A stretch of 10,270 nucleotides of DNA from Pseudomonadota bacterium (GCA_021794855.1 JAJYPZ010000009.1:2487-12756), one strand, 5' to 3'; positions 1-8,902 are shown, counted from the stretch's first letter. A program made the numbers and translations. Notes: a model not told the origin generated them from the sequence alone.

Positions 1-776
1 AAAACCAGGCCCTGCTCAAACAGATAGCGTCTCGACTAGCCCGCTGGCCGAAACCCGTCATCAACTATCCCGACAAAATCCTGCGCCTTGCGCGCAATCG
101 GGCATCCGCGCTGCTCTCCTCCATCGATGGCGTCGTCATGCCGATCACGGCGCTTATCGACAGAACGACCCTGCTGAAAATTGCCAACGGCGAACGCACT
201 ACGGCGGAATTCCTCGAAAACGACCGTTATCCCGTCATCATCCGTCCGCTGGACTCGCACGCAGGGCGCGGGCTATGCAAACTCGACACTCCGGCGGATT
301 TGCACGGTTATTTGCAGACCATGCAGGAAGAAGCGTTTTATGTTTCCCGCTTTATCGATTACAGCGACCAGGACGGCCTGTTCCGCAAATACCGCATCGC
401 GCTGGCGGAAGGTCGGCCGTATGCCTGCCATATGGCGATTTCCGAACAGTGGATGATACATTACAAGAACGCAGGCATGACCGAGAGCGCCGATAAGCGC
501 GCCGAAGAAGCAGAATTCATGACCGGCTTCGACACCGGCTTCGGCCACCGGCACGCCGCTGCGCTGCAAGCGATATACGAACGCATCGGACTCGATTATT
601 TCATCATCGACTGCGCCGAAACGGCCGACGGCAGCCTGCTGGTATTCGAACTCGACAACCGTGGCTTCGTCCACGCCATGGACGCCGTAGAATTATTCCC
701 CTACAAACCGCTGGTCATGAAAAAACTGTTCGATGCGTTCCGGTCGATGCTGGGACGGAAAGTTACCAAAAATTAA
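1..776 (+). CDS. RimK-type ATP-grasp domain protein, C-terminal part (5' end outside window)
   Basis: The reading frame is open from base 3 to the TAA at 774-776, giving 257 visible residues with no start needed in the window, so the gene is 5'-truncated by the window edge. An internal ATG at 138 is not a credible start because homologous-looking sequence (WPKPVINYPDKILRLARNRA) precedes it. Visible ATP-grasp features are the nucleotide-binding segment with VIIRPLDSHAGRGL, then FRKYRIA, then WMIHYKNAGM followed by a charged KRAEEAEF stretch, and a C-terminal metal-binding-like segment VFELDNRGFVHAMD. From family knowledge, this arrangement occurs in proteobacterial proteins that couple N-terminal TPR repeats to a RimK/glutathione-synthase-like ligase domain. 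The TPR part, if present, lies outside the window. ATP-dependent ligation of a carboxylate to an amine is the inferred chemistry; the substrate is unknown. The gene converges on the efflux operon and has no evident functional link to it. Confidence 0.8.
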   Translation, partial: NQALLKQIASRLARWPKPVINYPDKILRLARNRASALLSSIDGVVMPITALIDRTTLLKIANGERTTAEFLENDRYPVIIRPLDSHAGRGLCKLDTPADLHGYLQTMQEEAFYVSRFIDYSDQDGLFRKYRIALAEGRPYACHMAISEQWMIHYKNAGMTESADKRAEEAEFMTGFDTGFGHRHAAALQAIYERIGLDYFIIDCAETADGSLLVFELDNRGFVHAMDAVELFPYKPLVMKKLFDAFRSMLGRKVTKN

Positions 777-1031
777 AGCTATGGAATCAATCAATTATTT
801 GAGCTCCTCGTTCACGCGCATGTGGAAAACACATGCTACCCGGCATGCAGCAGGCTGTGGTCAATGAGCAGATCGAAGAATATCTCGCACAATTCAAAAT
901 CTGCCCTCATCGTGAGAGAGTGGAACAATCCGGTTTTAACCGAACTCGCTTAATCAAATTGCTATATCTTTATGATGAGAGAGCATGAAACTGTTTTCTC
1001 AATTCCTGCCGGATCGGCTTTACAAATCAGT
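777..1031. other. Intergenic region between convergent genes
   Basis: This 255-bp gap separates the ATP-grasp gene from the end of the efflux operon and is visibly AT-richer than the coding DNA on both sides. Apart from the transposase-like frame at 833-988 it holds only small palindromes: CATGC/GCATG at 832-847, CGGTTTTAACCG at 931-942 and GCCG/CGGC at 1008-1018. None has the long stem plus T-run of a convincing terminator for either converging transcript. Confidence 0.6.
833..988 (+). pseudogene. Possible relic of an ISKra4-family transposase N-terminal region
   Basis: A 51-codon frame opens with ATG at 833 and closes with TGA at 986-988 in the otherwise empty gap between two convergent genes. 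Its first ~30 residues (LPGMQQAVVNEQIEEYLAQF, then KICPHRERV) resemble, from memory of the family, the ISKra4 transposase pattern in which a 'Q..VV..Q..EYL' helix leads to a CPxCG zinc-knuckle. Here the second cysteine would be the Arg of CPHR; TGT to CGT is one transition. The rest (EQSGFNRTRLIKLLYLYDERA) does not resemble the family, so the copy is truncated or scrambled. No terminal inverted repeats, target duplication or good ribosome-binding site were found. It could instead be a chance ORF or a small gene of unknown role. Confidence 0.35.
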
Positions 1032-2474
1032 TCAGTGGTGACCAGTCGCCTGCTTCGACTCGTTGAGTTCGCCGGACGACCAGCCGCCACCCAGATCCCC
1101 GATCAGCGACACAGTGTCGAGCAGGAGTTGCTGGCGCACGTTGAGCGCGCTCAGCTGTGCGCTTAGCGCAGTAGCTTGCGCGACGCTGGCAGTGGTGTAG
1201 TCGACGGTGCCGGCCTGGTATTCGTTGAACGCGATCATGGCGCCCTCGGTCGCATCGCGCACGGTGGCGTCCAGCACCTTGGATTGCCGGGCGAGGATGC
1301 GTAATCCGGACAGGTCGTTCTCAACATTCTGGAATGCGCCTAGCACCGTGTTGCGGTAATTGGCTACGGTGGCCTCGTAGGCGGCCCGAGCCGCGGCCAC
1401 CTCGCCATGTCGTAGGCCGCCCGCGAAAACCGTCTCTCCGACATTGGTACCCAGCGACCACACCTGGTTGCCCAGATGAAGCAGCCCGCCCAGTGGCGAC
1501 TGCGAAAACCCATCAGCCGCCGACAGCGACAGATTGGGGTAGTAGGCCGCAACGGCGACTCCGATGGCGGCATTTTGCGCCGCCATCTGCCGCTCTGCAA
1601 CAGCGATATCGGGTCGGCGTTGAAGTAAGGTGGTGGGAACGCCGACCGGAACCACGGGCAGACTCGGCAGCTGCGTGCTGTGGGGGATGTAGAGTTCTTC
1701 TGGGTTCTTGCCGACGAGTACGGCGATCGCGTGGGCGTATTGCGACCGGGCGACACCCAGTGCGATCAGGCTGGATCGGGCACCCTCCAGTTGGGTACGC
1801 GCCATGATGACGTTGGAGGGCGCGACGGTTCCTGCGTTGCCCTGGTCGGCCACCACGCGCAGATATTCCTGGTAGGCATCCACAGTCTGCTGCATTAAAT
1901 CGATATTGGCATCATTCATACGCAGTTCGATCACTGTCGCGGCCAGCGCGGTCTGCTCGGACAGCGTCGCGTTGGCGAGGATCGCGGCGCTCGCCTGCGC
2001 GGTAGCCTTACTCTCCTCGATAGTCCGGCGCACTGAGCCCCAAAGGTCGGGCGCCCAACTCACATCGCCTTCGAGCGAGCCTGCGCTGTTTGTCATTTGG
2101 GCAGCGGTCGGGTTGCCGGTTGCGCTGCGCACCCGGCTGGCCGAGCCGCTGATGCCCACGATCGGAAACAGGCCGCTACGCGCTACCTGTATTTCGGCAA
2201 GTGCCATCTGGTAATTGGCGTAGTCCGCGCGCACGGTCTGATTGGAGACGATTACCAGCGGTTCGAGCTGGTTGAGCAGCGGATCGTTGAATCCGGTCCA
2301 CCAGTCGCCCTTGGGAGCATCAGCCGACGGCGTCGCCCGGATCCAGCCAGGCAGTTCCTGGTAGTGCGCGGGTGTGTTTACCGGGGGACGCCGGTAATCG
2401 GGGCCAACCATGCAACCGCCAAGCAACAGGGTCATGGCAGCAGCGAACAGGTAGCGGGAATGTTTGATGGTCAT
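1032..2474 (-). CDS. RND efflux outer-membrane channel lipoprotein (OprM/NodT family)
   Basis: This encodes the outer-membrane exit duct of the tripartite pump, a trimeric beta-barrel with a periplasmic alpha-helical tunnel. The ATG at 2474 overlaps the TGA of the upstream permease as ATGA, which fixes the start. An in-frame GTG at 2501 would put 9 extra residues before the signal peptide and is rejected. The product is 480 residues, close to OprM. Residues 1-20 form a lipoprotein signal peptide (KHSR, then a hydrophobic core) ending in lipobox LGGC with Cys21 as the lipidated residue, followed by MVGPDYRRPP, a typical family opening. Two OEP repeats are visible. The first carries DWWTGFNDPLLNQL (57-70) and SWAPDLWGSVRR (139-150). 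The second carries the hallmark LLQRRPDIAVAERQMAAQNAAIGVA (283-307, in two overlapping motifs) and YYPNLSLSA. The C-terminal YQAGTVDYTT and RQQLLLDTVSLIGDLGGGW are also typical. It is the last gene of the operon; no clear intrinsic terminator follows it. Confidence 0.93.
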   Translation of the reverse strand: MTIKHSRYLFAAAMTLLLGGCMVGPDYRRPPVNTPAHYQELPGWIRATPSADAPKGDWWTGFNDPLLNQLEPLVIVSNQTVRADYANYQMALAEIQVARSGLFPIVGISGSASRVRSATGNPTAAQMTNSAGSLEGDVSWAPDLWGSVRRTIEESKATAQASAAILANATLSEQTALAATVIELRMNDANIDLMQQTVDAYQEYLRVVADQGNAGTVAPSNVIMARTQLEGARSSLIALGVARSQYAHAIAVLVGKNPEELYIPHSTQLPSLPVVPVGVPTTLLQRRPDIAVAERQMAAQNAAIGVAVAAYYPNLSLSAADGFSQSPLGGLLHLGNQVWSLGTNVGETVFAGGLRHGEVAAARAAYEATVANYRNTVLGAFQNVENDLSGLRILARQSKVLDATVRDATEGAMIAFNEYQAGTVDYTTASVAQATALSAQLSALNVRQQLLLDTVSLIGDLGGGWSSGELNESKQATGHH

Positions 2475-5400
2475 GTGTTTGGCTCTGATTGACGGTTCCA
2501 CGGCAGGCCGGCTGTCCAGATAGCAAGCCGAACGCGCACGCGGTCGAAATAAAGATAGATCACGGGCGTAGTATACAGGGTGAACACTTGGCTGAGGATC
2601 AGGCCGCCCATCACGGTGATACCGAGCGGCTGGCGCAACGAGGCGCCCTGGCCGATGCCGATGGCTAGCGGGATCGCTCCCAGTACTGCGGCAGCAGTAG
2701 TCATCATGATCGGTCGCCAGCGTAGCACTGCGGCCTGGTGAATCGCATCGCGGGCGGGCACGCCTTTGTCGCGTTGCAGATGGATCGCCACATCTATCAT
2801 CATGATCGCGTTTTTCTTGACGATACCGATCAGCAGGATGATGCCGATCAGCGCGATGACCGAAAACGGCGTGCCGAAGATCAACAGGGCAAGGGTTGCG
2901 CCGATGCTGGCCGACGGCAGCGTCGACAGAATGGTGACCGGGTGTACCGCGTTTTCATATAAGATACCCAGTACGATATACACTGCCGCCAGCGCGGCAA
3001 GAATGAGCAGTGGCATGATCGACATGGATTTTGCGTATACCTGAGCCGCTCCGGCAAAACTGCCGTGGATCGACGCCGGCATGCCAAGATGCAGCATCGC
3101 CTGATTGATCGCCGCCGTGGCCTTGCTGAGCGAGCCACCGGGCGGCAGGTTGAAGGAAATGGTGGCGGCTACCAGACCGCTCTGGTGACTGACCTGAGTT
3201 GCGGTGTGATTGTTGACATAGGTGGCCAGCGCTGAGAACGGCACCATCGTTTCTGCGCTGGTGCTATCCGCGCTGCCGCTGGAGCTGCCGCCTCTGGCGT
3301 TGGAAATGGCATTGATAAGCTGATTGGCCTCGGCGTTGGCATTCAGCGCGTTGGTATTGGGCGTGCCGGCCGACACCGCACTGACCGCAGCGTATGTTTG
3401 CACAGGGTGCACCGTGCCGCCGGGCATCTGGGTTTGCTGGGGGCCGGTAGGGTTGCCCGCCGCAGTGCTCAGCCAGAGCCGATCGAGCATCTTCGGCGAC
3501 TGCCAATAGGCAGGTGCCACTTCCATTACCACGAAGTACTGGTTGAGAGGATTATAGATTGTCGATACCGTGCGCTGACCGAACGCATCGTACAGCACGT
3601 TATCAATCTGGTTCGGTACAAAGCCGTAGCGCGCAGCGCTAGCGCGATTGAAGTTGATATAGGTCTGCAGGCCGTTCTGCTGCAGGTCCGAGTTAACGTC
3701 CTGTATTTGGCCGCCGGCCTTGCCGAGGGTAGTGACCAGCCTGGGTACCCAGGTGAACAGCGAGCTGGCGTTGTCACTGGTCAGGGTATATTGATATTCG
3801 GCTGCCGACTGGCGGCCGCCGATGCGCAGGTCTTGCGCCGCTTGCAGAAACAGCCTCGCGCCGGCGACGTGGTTGAGCTTGGGCCGTAACCGCTTGACCA
3901 CCTCGGCTGCCGACAAATGACGTTGTGCCAGTGGTTTCAATTTGACGAAAACGAATGCGCTGTTGAGCGAGCGGCCACCGGTGAAACCGGCCACCGATGC
4001 GACCGCGGGATCCTTCTGTACGATCGCCTGTAACTGAGCCAGTTTCTTCTTCATCGCTTGGAATGAGATGCTTTGATCGGCTATGATCTGGCCGATCAGA
4101 ATGCCATTGTCCTGCTCTGGGAAAAAGGTCGATGGCACCAGCCGGAACAGGAACACGTTGAGCACGATCAGGCCGATCAGGGTCAAACCCACCGCCAGCG
4201 CATGATCAAGCACGGCTGCCAGCGAACGCGCATAGGCGGCTTTGATCCGGTCAGACTGACGTTCGGTCCAACGGGACAGGCGCCCATGTGGGCGATCCTG
4301 CTGGCGACGCAGGATGATAGCGGCCAACGTCGGTGTGATCGTCAGCGAGATCAGCAGCGAAAACAGGATCGCGATCGACAGCGTCACTGCAAACTCGTGG
4401 AACAGCAGGCCGACTATTCCCGGCATCAACAGGATAGGGGTAAACACCGCGATCAACGACAGGCTCATCGCGATCACCGTGAAGCTGACCTCTGCGCTAC
4501 CCGCCAGTGCCGCCTCGTGTGGTTCCATGCCGGCCTCGACGTGGCGCATAATACTTTCCAGCACCACTACCGCGTCGTCCACGACGAAGCCGGTGCTGAT
4601 GGTCAGCGCCATCAACGACAGATTGTCCACGCTGTAGCCGAGCAGGTACATAGGACCGAAGGTACCGATGATAGACAACGGTAGCGCCACCGCCGGTACC
4701 AGCGTCACGCGCGGTGATCGCAGGAACACAAACACCACGCCGATTACCAGCAACACCGCGATGAACAAGGTGCGCTCAGTGTCGTGTACCGCGGCGTCCA
4801 CCGACTGCGAACGGTCCAATGCGATACCAACCTGGACGTCGTGCGGCAGCACGGCTTTGATCGACGGCAGCACCTTGCGGATTTGTGCCACCGTGTTGAC
4901 GATGTTGCCACCAGGCAGCGGATAGACGATTACCAGTACTGCGTCCTTGCCATTGTAAAGGCCGGCGTTACGTATGTTTTCGGCCGAATCGTTCACCTGT
5001 GCCACATCGCTCAGCCGCACCGGTGCGCCATTGCGATAGGCAATGACCAGATCACGGTAAGGCGCGGCCTTACTGATCTGGTCGTTGGAGATTACCTCAT
5101 AGCGCTGTCCGTTCTGGTCGATATGCCCTTTGGCGCTGTCGGCATTGGCGGCGCTGATCGCTGCGCGCACATCTTCCAGCCCAATGCCGTAACTGCTCAA
5201 CTGGTCGGGCTGGAGTTCCACCCGCACCGAAGGCAAAGCGCTGCCGCCCAGTGTTATCTCTCCGACTCCGCTCACCTGCGACAGCTGTTGCTGAATCACC
5301 GAATCTGCTGCATCGTATAGTTGCGCACGGGTCAGCGTGTTCGAGGTCAGCGCCAGGATTATGATCGGCGCGTCGGCCGGGTTGTACTCGCGATAAATCG

Positions 5401-5779
5401 GGTTGTTGCGCAGCGTAGTGGGCAGATCGACGCGCGTGGCCTGAATCGCCGCCTGCACATCGCGGGCGGCGCCGTTGATATTCCGGTTCAGTCCGAACTG
5501 GATGACGATGTTCGCCGCGCCGACTGTGCTGGTCGAGGTCAGTTCGGTTACGTCGGCAATCGAGCCCAGCCGTCGTTCCAGCGGCGCGGCCACCGTGTCG
5601 GCCATGACAACGGGGCTGGCCCCAGCCATGTTGGCCTGCACCACGATGACCGGAAAAGTGATGTTCGGCAGCGGTGCCACTGGCAAGTGGAAATACCCTA
5701 GCGCGCCGGACAGTAAAATCGCCACCGCCAGCAGGGTAGTGGCTACCGGGCGCCGAATGAACAGCGCCGGGATGTTCAT
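2471..5779 (-). CDS. mdtC: RND multidrug efflux permease, second subunit (MdtC-like), with extra periplasmic insertion
   Basis: This is an inner-membrane drug/proton antiporter subunit of the HAE1 (AcrB/MdtBC) family. The product is 1102 residues, about 75 longer than E. coli MdtC (1025). The start MNIPALFIRRPVATTLL is the family N-terminus, and its ATG overlaps the preceding TGA as ATGA. Helix 1 is at ~10-29, helices 2-6 at ~337-490, helix 7 at ~528-548 and helices 8-12 at ~919-1077. Two large periplasmic loops lie between helices 1-2 and 7-8. The proton-relay residues are present: Asp401-Asp402 in GFVVDDAVVVLES (helix 4), Lys989 in GIVKKNAIMMID (helix 10) and the Arg of WRPIMM (helix 11). 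An oddity is residues ~772-845, where the partner permease has only ~8 residues: a Gly/Ala/Asn/Ser/Thr-rich segment (including TNALNANAEANQLINAI and GGSSSGSADSTSAE). It falls where AcrB has its C-terminal docking subdomain. The assignment to MdtC rather than MdtB rests on gene order and resemblance, so the symbol is less certain than the family. Confidence 0.92.
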   Translation of the reverse strand: MNIPALFIRRPVATTLLAVAILLSGALGYFHLPVAPLPNITFPVIVVQANMAGASPVVMADTVAAPLERRLGSIADVTELTSTSTVGAANIVIQFGLNRNINGAARDVQAAIQATRVDLPTTLRNNPIYREYNPADAPIIILALTSNTLTRAQLYDAADSVIQQQLSQVSGVGEITLGGSALPSVRVELQPDQLSSYGIGLEDVRAAISAANADSAKGHIDQNGQRYEVISNDQISKAAPYRDLVIAYRNGAPVRLSDVAQVNDSAENIRNAGLYNGKDAVLVIVYPLPGGNIVNTVAQIRKVLPSIKAVLPHDVQVGIALDRSQSVDAAVHDTERTLFIAVLLVIGVVFVFLRSPRVTLVPAVALPLSIIGTFGPMYLLGYSVDNLSLMALTISTGFVVDDAVVVLESIMRHVEAGMEPHEAALAGSAEVSFTVIAMSLSLIAVFTPILLMPGIVGLLFHEFAVTLSIAILFSLLISLTITPTLAAIILRRQQDRPHGRLSRWTERQSDRIKAAYARSLAAVLDHALAVGLTLIGLIVLNVFLFRLVPSTFFPEQDNGILIGQIIADQSISFQAMKKKLAQLQAIVQKDPAVASVAGFTGGRSLNSAFVFVKLKPLAQRHLSAAEVVKRLRPKLNHVAGARLFLQAAQDLRIGGRQSAAEYQYTLTSDNASSLFTWVPRLVTTLGKAGGQIQDVNSDLQQNGLQTYINFNRASAARYGFVPNQIDNVLYDAFGQRTVSTIYNPLNQYFVVMEVAPAYWQSPKMLDRLWLSTAAGNPTGPQQTQMPGGTVHPVQTYAAVSAVSAGTPNTNALNANAEANQLINAISNARGGSSSGSADSTSAETMVPFSALATYVNNHTATQVSHQSGLVAATISFNLPPGGSLSKATAAINQAMLHLGMPASIHGSFAGAAQVYAKSMSIMPLLILAALAAVYIVLGILYENAVHPVTILSTLPSASIGATLALLIFGTPFSVIALIGIILLIGIVKKNAIMMIDVAIHLQRDKGVPARDAIHQAAVLRWRPIMMTTAAAVLGAIPLAIGIGQGASLRQPLGITVMGGLILSQVFTLYTTPVIYLYFDRVRVRLAIWTAGLPWNRQSEPNT

Positions 5780-8700
5780 GGCGCACGCTCGACGACAATA
5801 GGTGGCGATTCACGCCGCAAGCGCCGCGACAGCCGGTCAAAATAAAGATAAATCACCGGTGTGGTGAACAGTGTCAGTAACTGGCTCAGCGTCAGGCCGC
5901 CGATGATCGCCAGGCCCAGCGGGCGGCGCAATTCAGAGCCGGTGCCAGCGCCCAGCAACAGCGGCAAGGCCCCGAGCATTGCTGCCAGCGTGGTCATCAG
6001 GATGGGCCGGAAGCGCAGCAGCGAGGCCTCGAAAATCGCCTCCGCGGGCGATTTGCCTTGCTCGCGCTCGGCCTGCAGCGCGAAATCCACAATCATGATC
6101 GCGTTCTTCTTGACGATACCGATTAGCAACACGATGCCTATGACACCGATCACGTCAAGATCATAGCCAGCCGCCATTAGCGCGAGCAGTGCACCGGTAC
6201 CGGCGGCAGGTAGGGTAGACAGAATTGTCAGCGGGTGGGTGAAACTTTCATACAGCACGCCCAGCACGATATAGACCGCGATCAGCGCGGCAATCAGCAG
6301 AAAAACTTCGCTGGAAAGCGAAGTCTGGAACGCTTGCGCCGCGCCCTGGAACGAGGATGTGATCGAGTCTGGCAGATGCACTGCCTGCTCGGCCTGATTC
6401 ACCGCATCCACCGCATCGCTCAACGATGCGCCTTTGGCCAGGTTGAACGAAATGGTGACAGCCGGGAATTGCGCCAGATGACTGATTACCAATGGAGACT
6501 TAGTCACCTTGATCGTGGCGATGGCGCTCAGCGGCACCTGGCCGCTGCTGCTGGTCTGGCTGGGCAAGTAGAGATTACCCAACGATTGAACCGTTGGCAG
6601 GCTCGTGGGCTGAGCGACGAGGATCACCCGGTACTGGCTGGACTGTTCAAAGATAGTTGAGACGATGCGTTGACCCAGCGCGTCGTAGAGTGCGTTGTCG
6701 ACGGTGGCGGCGGTAATGCCGTAGCGCGCCGCCAGTGCTCGGTTCAGATCTACGTCGACGCTGAGGCCATTGTTGTGCAGATCGCTCGTGAGGTCGGTAA
6801 TCGAAGAGATGCTTTTCATTCGTGCAAGCAGCGCCGGGACGTATTTCTCAAGCGCCGGCTGATTCGGCCCGCGCAGCACGAACTGGTACTGGTTCGGCGA
6901 CACGTTGGTATCCAGTGTCAGGTCTTGCTCCGGTTGCAGGTACAACTGGATGCCCGGAACGCCAGCCACTTCCCGGCGCAGGCGCCTGGCAATTGCGGCC
7001 GCGCTGTCCGAGCGCTTGCCGTGCGGCTTCAGGTTGATCAAGAAGCGCCCATTATTAAGCGTCGTGTTGGTACCGTCGACACCGACGTATGAGGTCACCG
7101 AGGTGACATCCGCATCCTTCAGGATCACGTCGGCCAGAGCCTGCTGGCGTTGTACCATGGCGCTGTAGGAAACCGAGTTATCGGCGATGCTGATGGCCTG
7201 GATTACACCCACGTCCTGCACCGGGAACAGTCCCTTGGGGATTATGGCATACAGGATGACGGTCAGTATCAGGGTCGCGAAAAACACCAGCAGGGTCAGC
7301 GGTTGATGCCGCAGCACTACCTTGAGGGCCCGCTCATACGCGTTCAGGACGCGGTTAAACAGTCGCTCGCTGAATTGCTCGAAGCGGCTGGGATGTCGCT
7401 GCGACTGTGGGCGCAAGATGCGTGCGCACAGCATCGGCACCAAGGTAAGCGAAACGATGGCGGAGATCACGATCGTTACCGCCAGCGTCACAGCGAATTC
7501 GCTGAACAGACGACCGATGACGCCGCCCATGAACAGTAGCGGGATCAGCACCGCAATCAGCGATACGGTCAGCGATACGATGGTGAAACCGATCTGCCCG
7601 GCGCCATCCAGTGCGGCTTGCAGCGCGCTTTTACCTGCTTCGAGATAGCGCACGATATTTTCGATCATCACAATCGAGTCATCGACGACAAAACCGGTAG
7701 CAATGATCAGCGCCATCAGCGACAGGTTATCGATCGAATAGTTCAGCTCGTACATCATCGCCAGGGTGCCGATCAGCGACACCGGCACCGAAATGCTGGG
7801 GATAATCGTGGCCGGCAGATTGCGCAGGAACATGAAAATCACTACTACCACCAGCAGTACCGACAGCAGCAGTTCGACGGCGGCTTCGTTTACCGAAGAA
7901 TGGATCACGGCGGTGCTGTCGGAAACAATAGTAACTTTCATCCCCGCCGGCAGAGTAGATTCCAGCTCGGGCAGCTTTTCCTTGATCTGGTTAACTACGG
8001 CGATCACGTTGGCGCCAGGCTGGCGCTGGACATTTAGCACGATTGCAGCGGTGTGGTCGTACCAGGCGCCCTGTTCGGTATTCTGCGCTGACTGGGTCAC
8101 AGTGGCCACGTCGCGCAGATATACCGGAGCGCCGTTCTGGTAGGAAATCACCGAGTCCAAATAGGCTTGCGGGTCCTGGATCTGGTCGTTGCCGTTGATT
8201 GTGTAGTCGAGTTCCAGGCCATCGAAATTGCCTTTGGGCTGGTTTACGTTTATGTCCGCCAGCAGCGTGCGCAGATCATCGATGGTCAGCCCGTAGGAAG
8301 CCAGCTTTTGGGGGTTGGCTTCGACCCGAACCGCCGGCACATTGCCGCCCGACGGAGTTACCAGACCTACCCCCGGAACTTCGGCGATCTTGGTGCCGAG
8401 CCGGTTATTGGCCACGTCCTGCAATTGCGGCAGCGACATTGAGCGCGAGGTAATCGCGAGCGTGAGGATGGGCTGGTCGGCCGGATTCACCTTGGCATAG
8501 GTAGGCGGCGCAGGCAGGCCTGCGGGGAGCAGGCTGTTGGCGGCATTGATCGCCTCTTGCACGTTCTGTTCGGCCACATCGAGGTTCAGCGACAGGTCGA
8601 ATTGCAGGGTGATCATCGATGCTCCGGCTGAACTGTGAGAGGTCATCTGCTGCAATCCGGGAATCTGGCCCAGTTGCACTTCCAGCGGCGCAGTCACGGT

Positions 8701-8883
8701 GCTGGCCATCACTGTGGGGCTGGCACCGGGGTAAAAGGTCTGCACCTGGATCGTGGGGTAGTCCACCGACGGCAGCGATGATACCGGCAGGTAGCGCATT
8801 GCGACCAGACCTACCAGTACCAGAGCGATCATCAGCAGTGTGGTGGCCACCGGCCTGACGATGAACAGACGCGAGATATTCAC
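5776..8883 (-). CDS. mdtB: RND multidrug efflux permease, first subunit (MdtB-like)
   Basis: This is an inner-membrane drug/proton antiporter of the HAE1 RND family and the likely partner of the second permease in a heterotrimer. The product is 1035 residues; E. coli MdtB is 1040. It starts at GTG 8883, giving MNISRLFIVRPVATTLLM, the standard family N-terminus, 19 nt after the adaptor stop. A GAGAGG lies 11 nt upstream, a slightly long spacing. Helix 1 is at ~10-29, helices 2-6 at ~337-490, helix 7 at ~529-548 and helices 8-12 at ~858-1014. Typical periplasmic motifs are SLPSVDYPTIQV, FYPGASPTVMASTVTAPLE and VNPADQPILTLA. Proton-relay residues are Asp401-Asp402 in GFVVDDSIVMIEN, Lys926 in GIVKKNAIMIVD and the Arg of FRPILMTT. 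The protein ends with a short basic tail (DRLSRRLRRE). Its TGA overlaps the next ATG by 4 nt, implying coupled translation. It keeps the usual short loop (LYLPSQTSSSGQVPLSAIAT) where its partner carries an insertion. Confidence 0.94.
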   Translation of the reverse strand: MNISRLFIVRPVATTLLMIALVLVGLVAMRYLPVSSLPSVDYPTIQVQTFYPGASPTVMASTVTAPLEVQLGQIPGLQQMTSHSSAGASMITLQFDLSLNLDVAEQNVQEAINAANSLLPAGLPAPPTYAKVNPADQPILTLAITSRSMSLPQLQDVANNRLGTKIAEVPGVGLVTPSGGNVPAVRVEANPQKLASYGLTIDDLRTLLADINVNQPKGNFDGLELDYTINGNDQIQDPQAYLDSVISYQNGAPVYLRDVATVTQSAQNTEQGAWYDHTAAIVLNVQRQPGANVIAVVNQIKEKLPELESTLPAGMKVTIVSDSTAVIHSSVNEAAVELLLSVLLVVVVIFMFLRNLPATIIPSISVPVSLIGTLAMMYELNYSIDNLSLMALIIATGFVVDDSIVMIENIVRYLEAGKSALQAALDGAGQIGFTIVSLTVSLIAVLIPLLFMGGVIGRLFSEFAVTLAVTIVISAIVSLTLVPMLCARILRPQSQRHPSRFEQFSERLFNRVLNAYERALKVVLRHQPLTLLVFFATLILTVILYAIIPKGLFPVQDVGVIQAISIADNSVSYSAMVQRQQALADVILKDADVTSVTSYVGVDGTNTTLNNGRFLINLKPHGKRSDSAAAIARRLRREVAGVPGIQLYLQPEQDLTLDTNVSPNQYQFVLRGPNQPALEKYVPALLARMKSISSITDLTSDLHNNGLSVDVDLNRALAARYGITAATVDNALYDALGQRIVSTIFEQSSQYRVILVAQPTSLPTVQSLGNLYLPSQTSSSGQVPLSAIATIKVTKSPLVISHLAQFPAVTISFNLAKGASLSDAVDAVNQAEQAVHLPDSITSSFQGAAQAFQTSLSSEVFLLIAALIAVYIVLGVLYESFTHPLTILSTLPAAGTGALLALMAAGYDLDVIGVIGIVLLIGIVKKNAIMIVDFALQAEREQGKSPAEAIFEASLLRFRPILMTTLAAMLGALPLLLGAGTGSELRRPLGLAIIGGLTLSQLLTLFTTPVIYLYFDRLSRRLRRESPPIVVERAP

Positions 8884-8902
8884 CTGCCGTTACGCCTCTC
8901 GC

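Noticed and set aside
138..776. ATG at 138 as the true start of the ATP-grasp gene
   Set aside because: The same frame is open to the window edge and its upstream residues look like part of the same domain, so the gene is truncated rather than short.
781..867. Small ORF MESINYLSSSFTRMWKTHATRHAAGCGQ just after the ATP-grasp stop
   Set aside because: It has 28 codons, no ribosome-binding site and no recognisable motif, and overlaps the transposase-like frame; it is probably chance.
931..942. CGGTTTTAACCG palindrome as a terminator for the operon
   Set aside because: It has only a 5-bp stem with a 2-nt loop and no T-run in either direction.
2475..2501. GTG at 2501 as the start of the outer-membrane channel gene
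   Set aside because: It would add nine residues before a well-formed lipoprotein signal peptide. The ATG at 2474 gives the ATGA overlap and a normal signal length.
4073..4684. Long plus-strand open frames opposite the permeases and channel (for example 4073-4684, 4784-5320, 8840-9382)
   Set aside because: They are antisense shadows of strongly recognisable RND and adaptor genes. Their translations are rich in Arg, His, Gln and Asp with no domain pattern.
6305..6324. 8-bp hairpin ACTTCGCT-GGAA-AGCGAAGT in the first permease gene
   Set aside because: It is short, inside a conserved helix-8 region, has no T-run, and is of a size expected by chance in a 10-kb window.
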